Assembly (NCBI RefSeq): GCF_036227225.1
Contig: NZ_CP109444.1
Span: forward strand, 2,337,501-2,401,500
Origin: Streptomyces sp. NBC_01478
GTDB taxonomy: Bacteria > Actinomycetota > Actinomycetes > Streptomycetales > Streptomycetaceae
DNA: 64,000 bases
Reading direction: 5' to 3'
The notes beneath the pieces were generated by a model. The model did no database searches, was not told where the DNA came from, and saw only the letters and a program-made list of their open reading frames with translations. Position 1 is the stretch's first letter. The number at the start of each line of letters is the position of its first letter. Of this stretch, positions 1 to 7,688 are shown piece by piece. The position numbers and the translations under genes are program-made.

Positions 1-1
1 C

Positions 2-91
2 GTGGCCCTCGAAGCCACGGCCGAGGCCCTTTCCAATCTCCGCGAGGAAGGCGATGTGAAGGCCGGCGACAGTCTCTTCATCTGGGAGTGA
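2..91 (+). CDS. crr: PTS glucose-type IIA component, C-terminal end (partial)
   Basis: The reading frame is open from the left edge and ends at TGA 89-91, giving 29 residues that finish in AGDSLFIWE. This matches the end of EIIA-Glc (Crr) proteins, the domain that takes phosphate from HPr and passes it to EIIB of sugar permeases. The identification leans on context: in Streptomyces crr lies directly upstream of ptsI, and ptsI follows here after 78 bases, presumably in one transcript. The catalytic histidine and the promoter lie outside the window. Confidence 0.8.
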   Translation: MALEATAEALSNLREEGDVKAGDSLFIWE

Positions 92-169
92 CGTCAATGC
101 CGTCGTATGACGGTGCGCACGACAACCAACGCGGCGGCGGGACCCGCCGCACTATCGGAGACGGGTGAG

Positions 170-1840
170 ATGGAGACAACGCTGCGAGGCGTCGGTGTGA
201 GCCACGGTGTGGCGATCGGCGAGGTTCGGCACATGGGGACGGCGGTTCTGGAACCGCCTGCCAAGCAGATTCCGGTGGAGGACGCGGAGCGTGAACAGGG
301 GCGCGCCCGCCAAGCCGTGGACGCTGTGGCGGCCGACCTGATGGCGCGCGGCAATCTGGCGGGGGGCGAAGCCCAGGCGGTGCTCGAAGCGCAGGCCATG
401 ATGGCCCAGGACCCCGAGCTGATGGCGGACGTGGAGCGCCGGATCGCGGTCGGCAGTACCGCGGAGCGGGCCGTGTACGACGCCTTCGCCGCCTACCGTG
501 CTCTGCTGGCCGGTGCCGGTGAGTATCTCGCCGGCCGGGTGGCCGACCTCGATGACGTGCGGAACCGTATCGTCGCCCGGTTGCTCGGGGTGCCCATGCC
601 CGGTGTTCCGGACAGCGACGAGCCGTACGTTCTTATCGCTCGTGACCTTGCGCCTGCCGATACGGCGCTGTTGGACCCGACGCTGGTGCTCGGTTTCGTC
701 ACCGAGGAGGGCGGGCCGACTAGTCACAGCGCGATCCTGGCGCGGGCGCTCGGTGTGCCGGCCGTGGTGGCGCTGCCGGGGGCCGGGGAGTTGGCCGAAG
801 GCACGGTGGTCGCCGTGGACGGCAGCACCGGCGAGATCTTCGTGAACCCCAGTGCCGAGAAGAAGGAGCAGTTGGAGGCTGCGGCCGCCGCGCGCAAGGC
901 CGCTCTCTCCGCCTCTACGGGTCCTGGTGCCACCTCCGACGGACACAAGGTGCCGCTGCTGGCCAATGTCGGCGGTCCTGCTGACGTTCCGGCCGCCCTG
1001 GAGGCGGGGGCCGAGGGTGTGGGGCTCTTCCGTACCGAGTTCCTTTTCCTGGACGACAGCAAGAACGCGCCGTCCGAGGAGAAGCAGGTCGAGGCCTACC
1101 GGAAGGTACTCGAGGCGTTCCCCGAGGGGCGTGTCGTCGTGCGGGTGCTGGACGCCGGCGCGGACAAGCCGCTGGACTTCCTGACGCCGGCCGATGAGCC
1201 GAACCCCGCTCTGGGTGTGCGTGGGCTGCGTTCGCTGCTCGATCACCCCGACGTGCTGCGGACTCAACTGACCGCGCTCGCGAAGGCCGTCGAGGGGTTG
1301 CCGGTCTACCTCGAGGTCATGGCTCCCATGGTCGCGGACCGTGCGGACGCGAAGGCGTTCGCGGACGCGTGCCGGGAGGCGGGGCTGCGGGCCAAGTTCG
1401 GTGCGATGGTGGAGATTCCGTCGGCCGCGCTGCGGGCGCGCTCGATTCTGCAGGAGGTCGAGTTCCTGTCGCTGGGGACCAACGACCTCGCGCAGTACAC
1501 CTTCGCCGCCGACCGTCAGGTGGGCGCGGTGTCCCGTCTGCAGGATCCGTGGCAGCCCGCGCTGCTCGACCTGGTCGCGATGTCCGCCGAGGGGGCGAAG
1601 GCCGAGGGCAAGAGCTGTGGAGTCTGCGGTGAGGCCGCGTCCGACCCGCTGCTGGCTTGTGTGCTGACCGGTCTGGGGGTCACCTCCCTTTCCATGGGTG
1701 CGGCTTCGATTCCTTATGTGCGGACGGCGTTGGCGAAGTACACGCTGGCTCAGTGCGAGCGGGCCGCACTGGCCGCGCGCGCCGCTGACAGCGCCGAGGA
1801 GGCGCGCGCCGCGGCTCAGGCGGTGCTGTCCGGCGAGTAG
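170..1840 (+). CDS. ptsI: Phosphoenolpyruvate-protein phosphotransferase (PTS enzyme I)
   Basis: This cytoplasmic enzyme autophosphorylates from PEP and transfers the phosphate to HPr, feeding sugar and GlcNAc uptake. The phospho-histidine motif GGPTSHSAILARALG is present with His at about residue 186. The PEP-binding region PALGVRGLR lies near 345 and the C-terminal active-site cysteine in SCGVCGEAASDP near 486. The frame is open from an ATG at 107, but the ATG at 170 is preferred: GGAG sits about 10 bases upstream, the protein then begins METTLRGVGVS as EI proteins do, and the length becomes 556 aa. It follows crr and ends at a strong hairpin (1873-1903). DasR control of crr-ptsI is known in S. 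coelicolor; that operator would lie outside the window. Confidence 0.96.
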   Translation: METTLRGVGVSHGVAIGEVRHMGTAVLEPPAKQIPVEDAEREQGRARQAVDAVAADLMARGNLAGGEAQAVLEAQAMMAQDPELMADVERRIAVGSTAERAVYDAFAAYRALLAGAGEYLAGRVADLDDVRNRIVARLLGVPMPGVPDSDEPYVLIARDLAPADTALLDPTLVLGFVTEEGGPTSHSAILARALGVPAVVALPGAGELAEGTVVAVDGSTGEIFVNPSAEKKEQLEAAAAARKAALSASTGPGATSDGHKVPLLANVGGPADVPAALEAGAEGVGLFRTEFLFLDDSKNAPSEEKQVEAYRKVLEAFPEGRVVVRVLDAGADKPLDFLTPADEPNPALGVRGLRSLLDHPDVLRTQLTALAKAVEGLPVYLEVMAPMVADRADAKAFADACREAGLRAKFGAMVEIPSAALRARSILQEVEFLSLGTNDLAQYTFAADRQVGAVSRLQDPWQPALLDLVAMSAEGAKAEGKSCGVCGEAASDPLLACVLTGLGVTSLSMGAASIPYVRTALAKYTLAQCERAALAARAADSAEEARAAAQAVLSGE

Positions 1841-1872
1841 TCGGGCGGGAAGCCGTCCATCGGCTGTGATTC

Positions 1873-1903
1873 AGGGGCGCCTCACCAGTGGTGGGGCGCC
1901 CTT
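1873..1903. terminator. Bidirectional terminator hairpin between ptsI and the convergent hypothetical gene
   Basis: A 14-base-pair stem (arms 1873-1886 and 1890-1903, with G-U pairs) closes on the 3-nt loop AGT between two converging genes. There is no long U tract, as is usual in Streptomyces. Confidence 0.75.
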
Positions 1904-1910
1904 GGCCTGT

Positions 1911-2807
1911 TCAGTGGTGGTGTCCTCCCGGCGGCTGCTCCAGGTCTCCGAGGTCGGGCGGTACGCAGTAGTCGACGCCTGATTCCGGGGAGATCAGGTC
2001 GCCGGACTCGACGTCGGTGCAGTAGGCGTCGAAGACCTCGCCGGCGGTCAGGGCTTCCAGGCCGTCGCCGCGCAGGCGCCAGCCGTAGATGCAGTCGGTG
2101 GTGTTCGGGCTGATGGTGCGCATGACGAGGCCGCCGGGGCTTCGGGTGGCGAGGCCGAGGGCGAGGACCGTGGTGAATTCGAGGGCCTCGGCCTCGTCCA
2201 GGTGAGTGGCTCCGTCCTCGTCCTCGTCGGCGTGGAGGACGGCGACGATGGTTTCCGGTTGCGCCGCGACGCTGCAGACGAGGTGTCGGTTGCCGGGGCG
2301 GGCGGTGTCGAGAATGCGGACGAGGAGGCCGGAGGCCCGAGTGAAGGCGGCGCGGCCGATGTCCTCGCCGCAGGAGGCGCAGGCGCCGAGGCGGGACAGG
2401 AGTGTGGTCGCGTACTCCCAGGTCGCCTGGCGGACGGCCTCGTCGACCAGCGCCGGGAGGAGGTCGGCCAGTGGCTGGCCTTCGTAGGGCAGGGTGGGGC
2501 CGGTGGCAGCCAGTTCGGCTGTGAAGCGGGTTCGGCTCGACAGGATGTCGGGGTCGAGGCCGCTGTCCACGCAGAACTCGGCGTATTCCTCGGGGTCGAA
2601 GAGAGCCACGCTGGTGTGGCTGCCCTGGAGGGCGCGGCTCCTGAGGAGAGCCTCCACCTGCTGGAGGTAGGCGGTGTGGTCGTCGAAGGTGAAGCTGCGG
2701 TAGCGCCGCATGGCGCTGAAGTCCTGCTCGTCGGTCAGCAGGCCGATCGTGCCCGCGATTTCGCGGCGCAATACGCGTCGCATGGTCTGGCTGTCGGTGT
2801 GGGCCAT
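1911..2807 (-). CDS. Conserved hypothetical protein
   Basis: Function not recognised. The protein of about 298 aa is soluble and acidic, with no signal peptide or membrane segment. Features are a CASCGED cysteine pair near residue 145, an acidic patch (HADEDEDGATHLDE) and a C-terminal GGHHH tail. The start MAHTDSQTMRRVLRRE is chosen because AGGGGGA lies 3-5 bases upstream; the frame extends 11 codons further without a ribosome site. The MFS gene ends 22 bases before this start, so the two may be co-transcribed. Confidence 0.7.
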   Translation of the reverse strand: MAHTDSQTMRRVLRREIAGTIGLLTDEQDFSAMRRYRSFTFDDHTAYLQQVEALLRSRALQGSHTSVALFDPEEYAEFCVDSGLDPDILSSRTRFTAELAATGPTLPYEGQPLADLLPALVDEAVRQATWEYATTLLSRLGACASCGEDIGRAAFTRASGLLVRILDTARPGNRHLVCSVAAQPETIVAVLHADEDEDGATHLDEAEALEFTTVLALGLATRSPGGLVMRTISPNTTDCIYGWRLRGDGLEALTAGEVFDAYCTDVESGDLISPESGVDYCVPPDLGDLEQPPGGHHH

Positions 2808-2829
2808 GTTTCCCCCTGTGCACGGTCGA

Positions 2830-4104
2830 TCAATGCTCACTCACAGTAACCGGCGGCACTGACAATGGCGTCCGAGCGAGGGGGGCGCGGACCAGGCGGT
2901 GCTGAATCATGCAGGTCAGAGCGATGACCGTGCCGAATGCGGTCCAGCCGAGGGGGCCGGTGGCGATGGCCGCGGTGACGGCGAGTGGACCGATGCTGCG
3001 CTGGACGGACTGGGCGAGTCCGTGTACGCCGAGGTAGGAACCCTGCGCGGTGTCGGGTGCGAGGGCGACGGAGAGTTCCCACGAGATGGTGGCGTGGAGC
3101 ATTTCCGCCAGGGTGAAGGCCGTTGCCGAGGCGGTGAGGAGGAGCGCGGCGGTGACTGCTCCGCCGGTGGCCGAGAGCGCCAGAGTCGTGCCGCCGAGGG
3201 CGAAGGCGGCGGAGAGCGGTATCAGCAGGTTGCGGGTGGCCGCTGTCGTGGTGGCGAGTCGGGCCAGGGGGACTTGCAGGGCTACGACCATCACGTTGTT
3301 GAGGACCATCAGCAGGGGTGCCAGGCCGTGCGGTGCGTCGCCGGCGTGTGCGATCCACAGCGGCAGGCCGACCTTGAAGACCGCGTCGTCGAGGAAGAGG
3401 ACGGTCTCGGTCGCGACGTAGGCGAGGTAGGTGCGGTCGCGCCAGGGGCTCGGTGGTCTGGTCACGGGTGGCGTGTTCTTCGATGTCGCGACGGTGCGCT
3501 GCGGTGACGGGGGTTCGCCGCAGCCGAAGGTGAGGACTGCGACCGCGACGAAGGAGAGGGCGTCGCCGAGAAGGAGCCAGTGGTAGGCGGCGGTTGTGCC
3601 GAGGGCGAGTGCCGCGGCGGCGGTGAGGCCGCCCAGTGCCCAGCCCGCGTTGGCCGCGGTGCGGCTGATGGCCTGGTAGCGGATGCGGTCGGGCCCTGCC
3701 ACGCGGGTGGCGTAGAGCTTGGTGAGCACATTGGCAGCGCGGTCTCCGAAGCCGCCGGCGGCCGAGATGGTGATGAGCAGGACGTAGTTGTCCGTGGTGA
3801 GGAGGGCGAACGAGGCCAGGGCGCGCAGGAGTTGGAGGGCGATAAGGAGGCCGGTGAGCGGGAACCGGTCGGCGAGGCGGCCGCCCAGGGGTGCGCCGGC
3901 GATGCCGATGGCTCCGGCGATCGCGGCGAGGGTGCCCACCTGGGCCACGGAGAGATGCGAGACGTAGGTGAAGTACAGGACGGACACGGAGGCCCACAGG
4001 CCGCTGCCGGTGCGGTCGACGAGGGCGATCGCGAGCATTCTGCGGCCGTCGCGTCCTCCGGGTATGCGTTTCGGCCGTGCGGCCGGGCGACGCGTGGTGT
4101 CCAC
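2830..4104 (-). CDS. MFS transporter
   Basis: A membrane protein of about 424 aa with the alternating hydrophobic segments of a 12-helix major facilitator. The loop GGRLADRF after helix 2 matches the MFS motif A (GxLaDRxGrr), typical of drug/H+ antiporters. A GTG start (VDTTRRPAARPKR) is proposed because AAGGGGGAG precedes it; the frame runs up to 4161 but would then overlap the divergent regulator. The start lies back to back with a MocR regulator across a 45-base gap that holds an inverted repeat, so that regulator probably controls it. Substrate cannot be told from sequence. Confidence 0.85.
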   Translation of the reverse strand: MDTTRRPAARPKRIPGGRDGRRMLAIALVDRTGSGLWASVSVLYFTYVSHLSVAQVGTLAAIAGAIGIAGAPLGGRLADRFPLTGLLIALQLLRALASFALLTTDNYVLLITISAAGGFGDRAANVLTKLYATRVAGPDRIRYQAISRTAANAGWALGGLTAAAALALGTTAAYHWLLLGDALSFVAVAVLTFGCGEPPSPQRTVATSKNTPPVTRPPSPWRDRTYLAYVATETVLFLDDAVFKVGLPLWIAHAGDAPHGLAPLLMVLNNVMVVALQVPLARLATTTAATRNLLIPLSAAFALGGTTLALSATGGAVTAALLLTASATAFTLAEMLHATISWELSVALAPDTAQGSYLGVHGLAQSVQRSIGPLAVTAAIATGPLGWTAFGTVIALTCMIQHRLVRAPLARTPLSVPPVTVSEH

Positions 4105-4113
4105 CGCTCCCCC

Positions 4114-4142
4114 TTGCAATGAATTATGTATTGATACATAGT
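4114..4142 (+). promoter_or_regulatory. Candidate promoter giving a leaderless mocR transcript
   Basis: TTGCAA (4114-4119) and CATAGT (4137-4142) are spaced by 17 bases. Transcription would begin at about 4149-4150, which is the GTG start codon of the MocR gene. No ribosome site precedes that GTG, in keeping with a leaderless message. Inference from spacing only. Confidence 0.45.
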
Positions 4143-4160
4143 TTTCGATGTGGCAATACA
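4125..4160. promoter_or_regulatory. Candidate MocR operator (nested inverted repeats)
   Basis: TATGTAT-TG-ATACATA (4125-4140) is a perfect 7-bp inverted repeat. A second pair TGTATTG (4127-4133) and CAATACA (4154-4160) is also exactly complementary, with a 20-base gap. This is the only A/T-rich patch between the divergent MFS and MocR genes, and it overlaps the proposed -10 box and start codon. It would suit autoregulation plus control of the MFS gene. Confidence 0.6.
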
Positions 4161-5475
4161 ATATGGGATCAGTGGCACGACGGCCAAGGGAATTGCCGCG
4201 TCCGTCGAACGACGTGTGGCCGAGGGGACGTTGGGGCCCGGTGCCGCGCTGCCTCCGGTGCGGCGGCTCGCGGACGAGCTCGGCGTGAGTCCGGGCACGG
4301 TCGCCACGGCGTACAAGGAGCTGCGGCAGCGGGGCATCGTCGTCACGCGCGGGCGGGGCGGGACGGTGGTGGCGCAGGCTCCGGCGGTGGCGTCACGGCG
4401 GCCGCCCCGGGTCCCGGCAGGCCTGCGGGATCTGGCCGGGGGGCATCCCGATCCCGCGTTTCTGCCCGCTCTGGTGCCGCCCTCACGGTTGTCACCGGGT
4501 GCGCGGTCCCATCGGTCGACGCCTCGGTTGGCACGGTTGGAGGAGGCCGTGCGGTACTGGCTTCGGCCCGACGGTGTGCCTGTGGAGCATGTGACCTTCG
4601 CGCACGGTGCGCTGGATCTGATCGGGCGGCTGCTGTCCGTGGAGTTGCGGCCCGGGGACGCCGTGGCCATGGAGGATCCCGGGTATCACCATCTGCTGGA
4701 CCTGGTCACGGCGTTGGGGCTGCGCATGGTGCCGGCCGCCGTGGACGACGAGGGGATGCGTCCGGAAGCCCTGCGTGCGGCGCTGCGGGTGGGTGTGCGC
4801 GCCGTGGTGTGCAGCCCCAGGGCGCAGAATCCGTACGGAGGTTGCTTCTCGGCCGCGCGCCGGGACGCGCTCGTCGAGGTGCTCCGGGACGACCCGGAGG
4901 TGCTGGTCGTGGAGAACGACCACGCTTCCGCCGTGGCGGCCGCTCCCCTGTGGTCGCTGACGTCCGGTGGGCTGTCGCGCTGGGTGCATGTGCGGACCGT
5001 GAGCAAGTTCCTCGGCACGGACCTGCGGTGGGCCGCGGCGGCTTGCGATCCGATCACGCTTGCGCGGCACGACGGGCGGTTGCTGCTGACGTCCGGCTGG
5101 GTCAGTCATCTCCTCCAGGAGACCGTCCACGGGCTGATGACGGACGACGGCACGCGCGCGTTGGTCACGCGCGCGCAGGAGGCGTACAGGCTGCGCCGGG
5201 AGGCCCTCCGCGAGGAGCTGCGCGAGCGGGGAATCGAGGCCCATGGGGCGAGCGGGATGAATCTCTGGGTGCCTGTGCGGGACGAGTCCGCGGTGGTCAA
5301 CGGGCTGCGGTCGTACGGCTGGTGGGTCGCCGCCGGCGCGCGGTTCCGGCTGTCGTCCGAGCCGGGTGTACGGATCTCCGTCGCCGAACTCGAACCGGCC
5401 GACGCGGTACGGCTGGCCTCGGACTTCGCCGCTGTGCTCGGCGAGGGCGAGTCCGAGGCCACCTATGGGGGGTGA
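4150..5475 (+). CDS. MocR-type transcriptional regulator (GntR HTH fused to class I aminotransferase fold)
   Basis: The N-terminal 70 residues form a GntR winged helix (LPPVRRLADELGVSPGTVATAYKELRQRGIV). The rest is an aminotransferase class I/II-like domain with the PLP lysine motif VRTVSKFLGTDLR and the NP turn in RAQNPYG. Members bind PLP or PLP adducts as an effector and are not usually enzymes. The canonical DDY-type aspartate region reads ENDHAS. Length (441 aa) fits the family. It starts at GTG with no ribosome site and is divergent from an MFS transporter over a shared operator, so it is the likely regulator of that gene. The ligand is unknown. Confidence 0.9.
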   Translation: MAIQYGISGTTAKGIAASVERRVAEGTLGPGAALPPVRRLADELGVSPGTVATAYKELRQRGIVVTRGRGGTVVAQAPAVASRRPPRVPAGLRDLAGGHPDPAFLPALVPPSRLSPGARSHRSTPRLARLEEAVRYWLRPDGVPVEHVTFAHGALDLIGRLLSVELRPGDAVAMEDPGYHHLLDLVTALGLRMVPAAVDDEGMRPEALRAALRVGVRAVVCSPRAQNPYGGCFSAARRDALVEVLRDDPEVLVVENDHASAVAAAPLWSLTSGGLSRWVHVRTVSKFLGTDLRWAAAACDPITLARHDGRLLLTSGWVSHLLQETVHGLMTDDGTRALVTRAQEAYRLRREALREELRERGIEAHGASGMNLWVPVRDESAVVNGLRSYGWWVAAGARFRLSSEPGVRISVAELEPADAVRLASDFAAVLGEGESEATYGG

Positions 5476-5498
5476 TCGGTCTCTACGGGAGGCCGATC
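5474..5498. terminator. Bidirectional hairpin overlapping both stop regions
   Basis: GATCGG at 5474-5479 pairs with CCGATC at 5493-5498, with partial inner pairing (TCTC/GGAG). It lies between the convergent MocR and acetoacetyl-CoA synthetase genes and overlaps the latter's stop codon. Confidence 0.5.
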
Positions 5499-7473
5499 AG
5501 GCGCGTTTGCGGGCGAGGTCCTCGTAGAAGCTCAGCAGGTCGAGGTTGTCGATGGAGCCCGGGTTGACCGCCTTCTCCAAAGGAGTGCCCTGGAGGAGGC
5601 GTTTGACCGGGACCTCGATGCGTTTCCCGGTGAGGGTGTGCGGGACGCCGGGGACTTCGATGACCTCGTCGGGTACATGGCGTGGGGAGAGCTGTTCGCG
5701 GATGGTCTGCTTGATGCGGCCCAGGAGGGCGTCGTCGAGGACGGCTCCGGGGGCGAGGTGTACGAAGAGCGGCATCCAGTAGCCGCCGTCGGGCTGCTCG
5801 ATGCCGATGACAAGGGACTCCTTGATCTCCGGAAGCCGTTCGACCGCTTCGTAGATGTCGGCCGAACCCATGCGCACGCCTTGGCGGTTGAGCGTGGAGT
5901 CGGAGCGGCCGTGGATGACGACGGAGCCCCGGGAGGTGACGGTGATCCAGTCGCCGTGGCGCCACACTCCGGGGTAGGTGTCGAAGTAGCTGTCGTGGTA
6001 GCGGGTGCCGTCCGGGTCGCTCCAGAAGTAGATCGGCATGGACGGCATGGGGTTGGTGACGACGAGTTCGCCGACCTCGTCGACCAGGGGCTCGCCGTTC
6101 GGGTCCCAGGACTGGAGGTCGGTGCCCAGGCCGGGGGCCTGGAGTTCGCCGATGTACACCGGGAGGGTCGGTACGGCTCCCGCGAAGCAGGAGCAGACGT
6201 CCGTGCCGCCGCTGACCGAGGCGATCCACAGGTCGGCCCCGCTCGCTGCGAACTCGTCGTGCAGCCAGCGGAACCCGTCGGGCGGCAGTGGCGATCCGGT
6301 GGTGGCGACGCACTGTACCCGGGAGAGGTCGAAGTCGCGGGACGGGTGCACGCCGGCCTTGCGGCAGGCCATGACGTAGGCGGCCGAGGTGCCGTAGAGG
6401 GTCGCTCCGGTGCGTTCGGCGATGCGCCACTGGGCGCCCGTGTCGGGGTACCCGGGGCTGCCGTCGTAGAGGACGATCGTCGTGCCCGTCAGGAGGCCGG
6501 AGACAAGGAAGTTCCACATCATCCAGCCGGTCGACGTGTACCAGAAGAAGCGGTCCTCGGGGCCCAGGTCGCAGTGCAGGCCGAGTTGTTTGAGGTGTTC
6601 CACGAGGATGCCGCCCTGGGACTGGACGATGGCCTTGGGAAGGCCTGTCGTGCCCGAGGAGTAGAGCACCCACAGGGGGTGCTCGAAGGGGACCTGTTCG
6701 AAGACGGGCTCCACGTCGGCCGAGGTCAGGGACGACCACTCCAGGGCGCCTTCGGGGGCGTCGGTGCCCAGGAGCGGGATGTGGACCACCGCGCGCAGGG
6801 TGGGCAGTTCGCGGCGCAGTTCGGCGACGGTGTCGCGGCGGTCGTGCTCCTTGCCGCCGTAGCGGTAGCCGTCGACGGTGAACAGGACGACCGGTTCGAC
6901 CTGTTGGAAGCGGTCGAGGACGCTGCGGGCGCCGAAGTCGGGGGCGCAGGAGGTCCAGACGCCGCCCACGGCCGCTGTGGCGAGCAGTGCGACGACGGCC
7001 TGCGGGATGTTCGGCAGGTAGCCACTGACGCGGTCTCCGGGGCGTACGCCGAGGGTGCGCAGTTCGGCGGCCAGGGAGCCGACCTGGCGGCGCAACCGCG
7101 ACCAGGTGACCGGGATCGGCTCGTGGGTCTCGTCGACGTACAGGAGGGCCGGTTCGTCCGCGCGGGTCGCCGTCGCGCGCAGGGCGTGCTCGGCGTAGTT
7201 GAGGGTCGCTCCGGGGAACCAGTGCGCACCGGGCATCGAGCGGTCGCCGAGCACGCGCGCGTAGGGGGTCGAGAACCGCACGTCGAACCACTCGGTGACG
7301 GCCTGCCAGAAGGTGTCCAGTTCGTCGACGGACCAGCGGTGCAGTGCCGCGTAGCCGCCGTCGGCGGGGGCTCCGTGGTGTTCCGCCGCCCAGGACTGGA
7401 ACTTGGTGACCTGTGCCTGGGCGATGCGTTCCGGATCTGGCTGCCAGAGCGGCAGGGGGTTCGCGGTCGACAT
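5497..7473 (-). CDS. acsA: Acetoacetyl-CoA synthetase (acetoacetate-CoA ligase)
   Basis: A 658-aa adenylate-forming enzyme that activates acetoacetate with ATP and CoA, feeding ketone-body carbon into polyketide, PHB or leucine-derived metabolism. The AMP-binding P-loop YSSGTTGLPKAIV is near residue 270. Downstream motifs are VSGGTDVCSCFAG, an acyl-CoA-synthetase hinge in the SDSTLNRQGVRMG stretch, and the C-terminal catalytic lysine in LTGKRIEVPVKRLL near 617. The N-terminus MSTANPLPLWQPDPERI is typical of AcsA. The ATG at 7473 has GGGAG 7 bases upstream; the frame extends further up but without family resemblance. It converges on the MocR gene and is divergent from the GH31 gene. Confidence 0.94.
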   Translation of the reverse strand: MSTANPLPLWQPDPERIAQAQVTKFQSWAAEHHGAPADGGYAALHRWSVDELDTFWQAVTEWFDVRFSTPYARVLGDRSMPGAHWFPGATLNYAEHALRATATRADEPALLYVDETHEPIPVTWSRLRRQVGSLAAELRTLGVRPGDRVSGYLPNIPQAVVALLATAAVGGVWTSCAPDFGARSVLDRFQQVEPVVLFTVDGYRYGGKEHDRRDTVAELRRELPTLRAVVHIPLLGTDAPEGALEWSSLTSADVEPVFEQVPFEHPLWVLYSSGTTGLPKAIVQSQGGILVEHLKQLGLHCDLGPEDRFFWYTSTGWMMWNFLVSGLLTGTTIVLYDGSPGYPDTGAQWRIAERTGATLYGTSAAYVMACRKAGVHPSRDFDLSRVQCVATTGSPLPPDGFRWLHDEFAASGADLWIASVSGGTDVCSCFAGAVPTLPVYIGELQAPGLGTDLQSWDPNGEPLVDEVGELVVTNPMPSMPIYFWSDPDGTRYHDSYFDTYPGVWRHGDWITVTSRGSVVIHGRSDSTLNRQGVRMGSADIYEAVERLPEIKESLVIGIEQPDGGYWMPLFVHLAPGAVLDDALLGRIKQTIREQLSPRHVPDEVIEVPGVPHTLTGKRIEVPVKRLLQGTPLEKAVNPGSIDNLDLLSFYEDLARKRA

Positions 7474-7688
7474 GGGGCGGCTCCCGGGACTGTGCGCGTC
7501 GTGTGCGTCGGTCGCGCACGTGCGGGGGTGGGCGCGTGACGCGGCTGACACGGACGATGCCATGTGATCGACTTCTGCACCAGGGCGCGCCCCTACATGG
7601 TCCGTGCCGTGAAGATGTGGTCCCACCACGGGTGAACGGAAGTTGAACGACGCGGTTATCCGGGGCCCGTAATGGCAGGGTGAGCAGC

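Noticed and set aside
2830..4161. Longer N-terminus for the MFS protein
   Set aside because: It would overlap the divergent regulator and cover the operator; the GTG at 4104 has a better ribosome site.
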